A stretch of DNA of 12,957 nucleotides from Gammaproteobacteria bacterium (GTDB lineage: Bacteria > Pseudomonadota > Gammaproteobacteria > J044). Position 1 is the first letter of the stretch, and every line of letters begins with the position of its first letter. Shown piece by piece: positions 9,135 to 12,957 of the stretch. The stretch lies in the NCBI GenBank assembly GCA_026995955.1, contig JALWNJ010000288.1, positions 1 through 12,957 on the forward strand, in the 5' to 3' direction. Below the pieces are notes generated by a model, which saw nothing but the letters and a program-made list of their open reading frames with translations, was not told the origin of the DNA and ran no database searches. The position numbers were made by a program, and so were the translations under genes.

Positions 9135-10186
9135 TGCCGCACCGACATGAGTGGCGGCATGGGATGGCGGAGGGCAACGAGGGCGACAAGGCATTGCGGA
9201 TACCGATTCTGGATCGTCTGACGGGGGCAGCCGGGCGCTGGGCGCGCGCCGGCATCCAGTTTTCCGGCGAACGCGCCGCGCTGGTGCTGCTCGGCCCCGA
9301 TACCGGTCGGCCGGAGATCCTGGCCGCCGCCAGCGTGTCGGCCGACGAGGCCCCGGCCGCCTTTGCCGACCTGCTCGGCCGTCACCGCCTGCGCAAGGCC
9401 GCCGCTACCCTGTGCCTGGCCCCCGGGGAATACGAACTGCTCAACATGGAGCGACCGCCGGTTCCGGATGAGGAGCTGGCCGAGTCCGTGCGCTGGAAGC
9501 TGGGCGACCTGCTGCCCTGGCCGGTGGACGAGGCGCAGGTCGATGTCTTCACCATTCCCGGTCTGGACAGCCATGCCCGTGCCGCGAGCTGGGTGTTCGT
9601 GGTGGCCGCGCGGCGTGCCCTGGTGGAACGGCGCCTGCAACAGGCCGAGCGGATCGGCCTGCAGGTGACGGCGGTGGACATCGCCGACTTTGCCCTGCGC
9701 AATCTCAGCGCGCGTGCCAGCGCGCCGCAGCACAGCGTGGCCCATCTGCTGGTGGGCGAGGACTACAGCCTGGTGTGCATCAGCCGTGGCGAGGTGCTGT
9801 ACTTCTCGCGCGATCTGCAGATCGGGCTGGGGGTCCTGCGCGAGGCCGGCGAGGCCCCGGAGCCGGGCCTGTCGCTGGAGGAGGGCCCGCGCGAGCGGCT
9901 GGTGCTGGAGGTACAGCGGTCGCTGGACTACTTCGACCGTCACTTTGCCCAGCCCCCGGTCAGCCGACTGATCGTGTCGCCGCCGGGCACCGCCGGCGCC
10001 CTGCTGCAGGACGCCCTGTCCGCCTCCCTGCCGCTGCAGGTGCTGGCGCTGGGGGTCGAGGAGCTGCTGCCCGGCGCCGGACCGCAGATCATCGAGAGTG
10101 GGCTGGTCGACGAGCCCGGCGTCCTGCTGGCGCTGGGGGCGGCCATGCGCGAGCTGCCGGCACTGGCGGCGGAGGATGCGGCCTGA
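9134..10186 (+). CDS. mshI: MSHA-type pilus biogenesis protein MshI (PilM-like, actin-fold)
   Basis: This is the PilM-type cytoplasmic platform protein of a type IV pilus assembly system, expected to bind the N-terminus of the PilN-like protein encoded next. It has 350 residues from GTG 9134, or 340 from ATG 9164. The fold is suggested by GIQFSGERAALVLLG (40-54), LCLAPGEYELLNMERPPVP (93-111), ESVRWKLGDLLPWPVDEAQVD (117-137), WVFVVAARRALVERRLQQAE (153-172), GLQVTAVDIADFALRNL (175-191), VLEVQRSLDYFDRHF (257-271, the helix typical of PilM) and GVLLALGAAMREL (329-341). In canonical PilM the first phosphate loop reads roughly GIDIGSSSVK; here it is GIQFSGERAA, and the second phosphate motif DIG is replaced by VGE (207-209). 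ATP binding is therefore doubtful. The gene follows a strong promoter and its stop overlaps the next start by one base. MSHA assignment rests mainly on the downstream secretin. Confidence 0.87.
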   Translation: MPHRHEWRHGMAEGNEGDKALRIPILDRLTGAAGRWARAGIQFSGERAALVLLGPDTGRPEILAAASVSADEAPAAFADLLGRHRLRKAAATLCLAPGEYELLNMERPPVPDEELAESVRWKLGDLLPWPVDEAQVDVFTIPGLDSHARAASWVFVVAARRALVERRLQQAERIGLQVTAVDIADFALRNLSARASAPQHSVAHLLVGEDYSLVCISRGEVLYFSRDLQIGLGVLREAGEAPEPGLSLEEGPRERLVLEVQRSLDYFDRHFAQPPVSRLIVSPPGTAGALLQDALSASLPLQVLALGVEELLPGAGPQIIESGLVDEPGVLLALGAAMRELPALAAEDAA

Positions 10187-10815
10187 TGGCGCGCCAGCAG
10201 ATCAACCTGCTGCCCCAGGGCACCGGCGGCACGGTCAGCGGTCGCTTCACGCTGGCGGTGGCCGGGGTCGGCGGCCTGGCCCTGGTGCTGCTGCTGATGG
10301 GGGGTTACCAGAGCTGGCGCGCGCGCGGCCTGCAGGCCGAGCAACAGCGCCTGCAGGCCCGGGTCGCCGACCTGACGCAGCGCATGCAGCAGCTGCAGCA
10401 GCAGATCGAGGCGCAGCGCGTCGATCCTGCCCTGCAGCAGGAGGAGGCCCGGCTGCAGCGCGTGCTGGCACGCAAGCAGCGCATCCTCGACCTGATCCTC
10501 GACGAGCGGCTGGGCAACACCACCGGCTTCTCCGCCCATCTGGAGGCCCTGGCGCGCAGCGACGACGACAGCCTGTGGCTGAATCGCATCCTGCTCGACA
10601 GCGGCGGCCACCGCATCCGCCTGCAGGGCCAGTCGCAGGCCCCGGACCGGCTGCCCGACTACATCGCCCGGCTCGGTGGCCAGCCGGCCTTCGCCAGGGT
10701 GGCGTTCAACTACCTGGGGGTGCAGAAGGACGAGGAGGCGGGCGACTGGCATCGCTGGGAACTGGCTACCGAACCGCCCGAGACGAAGGGCCCTGGACAG
10801 GAGGCGAGACGATGA
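10186..10815 (+). CDS. PilN-like pilus assembly inner-membrane protein (MSHA locus)
   Basis: This is a bitopic inner-membrane protein of the PilN family, 209 residues. It carries the short cytoplasmic motif INLLPQG (6-12), by which PilN contacts PilM; one transmembrane segment (about 22-42); a glutamine/leucine-rich coiled coil (about 47-108); and a periplasmic domain (about 125-195) with the PilN-like strand pattern LWLNRILLDSGGHRIRLQGQ (130-149). The product would join the MshI and MshJ proteins in the assembly platform. GGAGG at 10171-10175 is ten bases before the ATG, which overlaps the mshI stop (TGATG). MSHA loci often label this gene as a second mshI; I leave the symbol blank. The 3' end overlaps mshJ by four bases. 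Confidence 0.88.
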   Translation: MARQQINLLPQGTGGTVSGRFTLAVAGVGGLALVLLLMGGYQSWRARGLQAEQQRLQARVADLTQRMQQLQQQIEAQRVDPALQQEEARLQRVLARKQRILDLILDERLGNTTGFSAHLEALARSDDDSLWLNRILLDSGGHRIRLQGQSQAPDRLPDYIARLGGQPAFARVAFNYLGVQKDEEAGDWHRWELATEPPETKGPGQEARR

Positions 10816-11522
10816 CCCTGTCCGAGCGCTGGCAGGCCCTGGCCGCGCGGTTCGACGCCCTCAAGCCACGGGAGCAGCTGCTGGTGGTGCTGGCCGCGGT
10901 GCTCGTGCTGCTGGTGGCCTGGGATGGTTTCTGGCATGGCCCGCTGAGCCAGCGCAACCGTCAGATGGCCGAGTCCAATGCCCGCCTGGCGCAGCAGGTG
11001 AGTACCCTGCAGGCCACCATCACCAGCCTGGAGGCCCGCGCCGCGCGCGATCCCAATCGCCAGGTCCGCGCCCGCCTCGAGCGCCTGCGCGCCGAGGAGC
11101 AAAGGCTCGACCGGCGCCTCTCCGGGCTGCGTCTGGCGCTGATCCCGCCCTCCGAGATGAGCGCCCTGCTGCGCTCGGTGCTGGCGCGCGAACCGGGCCT
11201 GGAGCTGGTGTCGCTCGAGTCCCTGCCCAGCGAGGTGGCCCTGCGTGACGAACCCGAGGCCAGTGACGAGGCCGGCGAGGCGCTGACCGGCGAGCAGGCG
11301 CCGGAACCCGAGCCGCTGGTGTTCCGCCATCCGGTGGAGCTGCGTTTCCGCGGCAGCTTCCGCGAGGCGCTGGCCTATGTACGGCGGCTGGAGGGGCTGG
11401 ACTGGCGTTTCTACTGGCAGGCGCTGGAACTGGCCACGGATCCCGAAAAGGGCCATCCGCACACCGACATCCGTCTGCGCCTGTTCACGCTCAGCGTGGA
11501 GGAGGGCTGGATCCGTGGCTAG
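10812..11522 (+). CDS. mshJ: MSHA biogenesis protein MshJ (PilO-like)
   Basis: MshJ is the PilO-like inner-membrane partner of the PilN-type protein. The 236-residue protein has a short cytoplasmic start with the PilO/MshJ-like ALKPREQLLV (16-25), one transmembrane segment (about 22-40), a long coiled coil (about 45-108) and a periplasmic domain. The domain includes LIPPSEMSALLRSVLAREPG (110-129) and HPVELRFRGSFREALAYVRR (173-192), characteristic of MshJ, and ends with LRLFTLSVEEGWI (222-234). An acidic, proline-rich stretch (about 146-168) separates two parts of the domain. A full AGGAGG (10799-10804) lies seven bases before the ATG, which overlaps the upstream stop. The 3' end overlaps mshK by eight bases. 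Confidence 0.9.
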   Translation: MTLSERWQALAARFDALKPREQLLVVLAAVLVLLVAWDGFWHGPLSQRNRQMAESNARLAQQVSTLQATITSLEARAARDPNRQVRARLERLRAEEQRLDRRLSGLRLALIPPSEMSALLRSVLAREPGLELVSLESLPSEVALRDEPEASDEAGEALTGEQAPEPEPLVFRHPVELRFRGSFREALAYVRRLEGLDWRFYWQALELATDPEKGHPHTDIRLRLFTLSVEEGWIRG

Positions 11523-11874
11523 ATGGCCGGCCGTGATGCTGATCCTGCTGCTGTCGGCGCCGACCCTGGCCGGCGAGCCGGTTGCGTCCCCCCAGGGCGG
11601 GCCGGAGGCCCTGCCCGATCCCATGCAGCCACCGGCCCGGGCGCGCCCGGCGAAGCGCGCCCGCGCCAGCGCGCCGAGCTGGCGCCTGCAGTCGGTGCTG
11701 GTGTCGCCCGGCCGCCGCGTGGCGGTGATCAACGGCCGCGCGCTGGCCGTGGGAGAACGCATTCATGGCGCGCGGCTGGTGGCCATCCATCCCGGCCATG
11801 TCGTGTTGCAACAGGGGAGCCGGCGCATCGTCGTGCGGCTCGCCATGCCCAAGGTAAAGAAGGTGGACCGATGA
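11515..11874 (+). CDS. mshK: MSHA biogenesis protein MshK (PilP/GspC-HR-like periplasmic connector)
   Basis: MshK is a small periplasmic protein thought to link the inner-membrane platform with the MshL secretin, as PilP does. The protein has 119 residues. It begins with a signal-like segment (ARWPAVMLILLLSAPTLAG, 2-20), probably cleaved near residue 19-20. A DPMQPP motif (36-41) resembles the DPT(R/Q)PP motif of MshK, a basic linker follows (42-50), and a compact C-terminal domain reads WRLQSVLVSPGRRVAVINGR (56-75) then GERIHGARLVAIHPGHVVL (80-98), the pattern of PilP/GspC homology-region domains. I chose GTG 11515 because GGAGGAGGG (11498-11506) lies eight bases upstream and it supplies the positive residue before the hydrophobic core; ATG 11536 is in frame but would remove this. 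Confidence 0.88.
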   Translation: MARWPAVMLILLLSAPTLAGEPVASPQGGPEALPDPMQPPARARPAKRARASAPSWRLQSVLVSPGRRVAVINGRALAVGERIHGARLVAIHPGHVVLQQGSRRIVVRLAMPKVKKVDR

Positions 11875-12957
11875 ACACCCTGTGCCGATTGACCTCCGTC
11901 CTGTCTCTGGCCGTCTTGCTGGCCGCCTGCGCCGCGCAGCCCAGGCCCGAGCCGACGCCCGATGCCGACGCCGGCAAGCGCCCGACCACTGCCACGAAGG
12001 CAGCGGCACCCACACCCGCTGCGCCGCCGACGCGGCTCGATCCTGCCGTCGAGGCCGCCCTGCTGCCGCCGGTGGTGCAGACCCTGCGCGAACACGAGCA
12101 GGTGCCCGAGCGGCGCTTCGATGTGGATGTGCATCGCGCGCCGGCGCGCGAGTTCTTCATGAGCCTGGTCAAGGGCACGCCCTACAACATGATCGTCCAC
12201 CCCGATGTGAAGGGCCGCGTCAGCCTCAGCCTGAGCGGCGTCACCGTGCCCGAGGTGATGGACCTGGTGCGCGAGGTCTACGGCTACGAGTACGAGCTGC
12301 GCGGGCGCAACTACATCGTCACCCCGCGCAGGCTTCAGGCCCGCGTGTTCCCCATCAACTACCTCAACCTCAAGCGCATGGGTGAGTCGCGGGTGCGCAT
12401 CAGTTCCGGCTCCATCCAGCGCAGCAATGGCCAGTACGGCACCACCGGCAGCACCGGGTCCGTCACCGGCACCGGCATCTACGGCGGCACCGGCGGCCGC
12501 GCCCTGCCGGCGGCCAAGGTCAAGACCGAGACCGAGGTCGATTACTGGACAGAGCTGGTCAAGGCGCTCAAGGCCATTGTCGGCGAGGGCAAGGGCCGCG
12601 AGGTGATCGCCACGCCGCAGGCCAGCGTGGTGCTGGTGCGCGGCATGCCGGCCGAACTGCGCGAGGTGGAGCGCTTCCTGCGCCAGTCGCAGCTGGCGCT
12701 GGAGCGACAGGTGATCATCGAGGCCAAGATCGTCGAGGTACAGCTGCGCGACTCCTTCCAGGCCGGCATCAACTGGGCCAACCTGGCCTCGGTCAACGGC
12801 AACCCGGTGCTCATCGGCCAGACCGGCGGCGGTACCCTCTTCAGCCAGCAGGAGGGCCTGGGCAGCCTGTTCCAGAACGACATGACCACCGGCATCAAGG
12901 GCAATGTCGGCGACCTCAACCCGGGCGGCGGCACCCTGCCCGTCGGCACGGCCGTGT
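11871..12957 (+). CDS. mshL: MSHA-type pilus secretin MshL, 3'-truncated
   Basis: MshL is the outer-membrane secretin through which the pilus leaves the cell. The frame is open to the window end, giving 362 residues, perhaps two thirds of the protein. The lipoprotein signal ends in LAAC with C20 as the expected lipidated residue. A proline/alanine-rich linker (21-60) follows. The N-terminal STN/N0-like domain (about 82-152) includes RFDVDVHRAPAREFFMSLVK (82-101) and DLVREVYGYEYE (131-142), the MshL-type signature. YLNLKRMGESRVRISSGS (164-181) leads into a glycine/threonine/serine-rich insert (about 186-211). An N1/N3-like ring domain (about 222-275) and the start of the secretin barrel, VIIEAKIVEVQLRDSFQAGI (281-300), come next. 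The ATG overlaps the mshK stop (ATGA). I prefer MshL over PilQ because of the short lipoprotein N-terminus lacking AMIN domains and the MshL-type signature. Confidence 0.93.
   Translation, partial: MNTLCRLTSVLSLAVLLAACAAQPRPEPTPDADAGKRPTTATKAAAPTPAAPPTRLDPAVEAALLPPVVQTLREHEQVPERRFDVDVHRAPAREFFMSLVKGTPYNMIVHPDVKGRVSLSLSGVTVPEVMDLVREVYGYEYELRGRNYIVTPRRLQARVFPINYLNLKRMGESRVRISSGSIQRSNGQYGTTGSTGSVTGTGIYGGTGGRALPAAKVKTETEVDYWTELVKALKAIVGEGKGREVIATPQASVVLVRGMPAELREVERFLRQSQLALERQVIIEAKIVEVQLRDSFQAGINWANLASVNGNPVLIGQTGGGTLFSQQEGLGSLFQNDMTTGIKGNVGDLNPGGGTLPVGTAV

Noticed and set aside
8929..9255. A 108-codon open frame on the minus strand covering the pyrD-mshI gap
   Set aside because: No ribosome-binding site or recognisable domain, and it runs through the promoter and two gene ends.
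11871..12957. The last gene as a type II secretion or PilQ secretin
   Set aside because: The short lipoprotein N-terminus without AMIN domains, the MshL-type signature around 82-152, and the preceding MshJ- and MshK-like genes fit MshL better.

Overview
The window is GC-rich (roughly two thirds G+C or more in genes), densely coded and almost entirely bacterial housekeeping DNA. The gene content (HslVU, a DUF971 protein, the UbiE-UbiJ-UbiB ubiquinone block, a TrmL-type methylase, an MSHA-type pilus operon) points to a proteobacterium. A high-GC gammaproteobacterium, perhaps of the Chromatiales/Ectothiorhodospira-like sulfur-oxidiser group, is my best guess. The phylum-level call is firm; the order-level call is a guess from protein character.

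Layout, left to right. (1) 1-2107: priA, replication-restart helicase, missing its extreme N-terminus at the window edge. (2) 2204-4080: hslV-hslU, the two subunits of the HslVU ATP-dependent protease, overlapping by one base. (3) 4115-4489: a small DUF971 protein. (4) 4527-7578: ubiE-ubiJ-ubiB, encoding the C-methylase, the SCP2 lipid-binding accessory factor and the atypical kinase/ATPase of ubiquinone synthesis; ubiJ and ubiB overlap by four bases. Genes 2-4 all read + with spacers of 37 bases or fewer and may be one transcript. (5) 7582-8046 on the minus strand: trmL, which converges on ubiB with three bases between stop codons. (6) 8045-9016 +: a class 1B-type dihydroorotate dehydrogenase whose start codon overlaps the trmL start codon on the other strand. 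(7) 9017-9133: an AT-rich intergenic region with a strong sigma70-like promoter. (8) 9134-12957 +: the first part of an MSHA-type IV pilus assembly operon, mshI (PilM-like) - PilN-like - mshJ (PilO-like) - mshK (PilP-like) - mshL (secretin lipoprotein, cut by the window end). Every junction in the operon overlaps, so the genes are probably translationally coupled.

Working together: HslU unfolds substrates into the HslV chamber. UbiE, UbiJ and UbiB act in the same membrane pathway, making the quinone pool. The msh genes encode the inner-membrane platform (MshI, PilN-like, MshJ), the periplasmic connector (MshK) and the outer-membrane pore (MshL) of a type IVa pilus; the motor ATPase, polytopic membrane protein and pilins would be expected beyond the right edge.

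I see no mobile element, CRISPR array, tRNA, rRNA or defence system, and no clearly undescribed system. The points most worth a second look are the shared CATG start of trmL and pyrD, the class 1B PyrD with no pyrK beside it, the degenerate nucleotide-binding motifs of MshI, and the AT-rich msh promoter region with its repeats and its ribosome-binding site placed in a possible hairpin loop.
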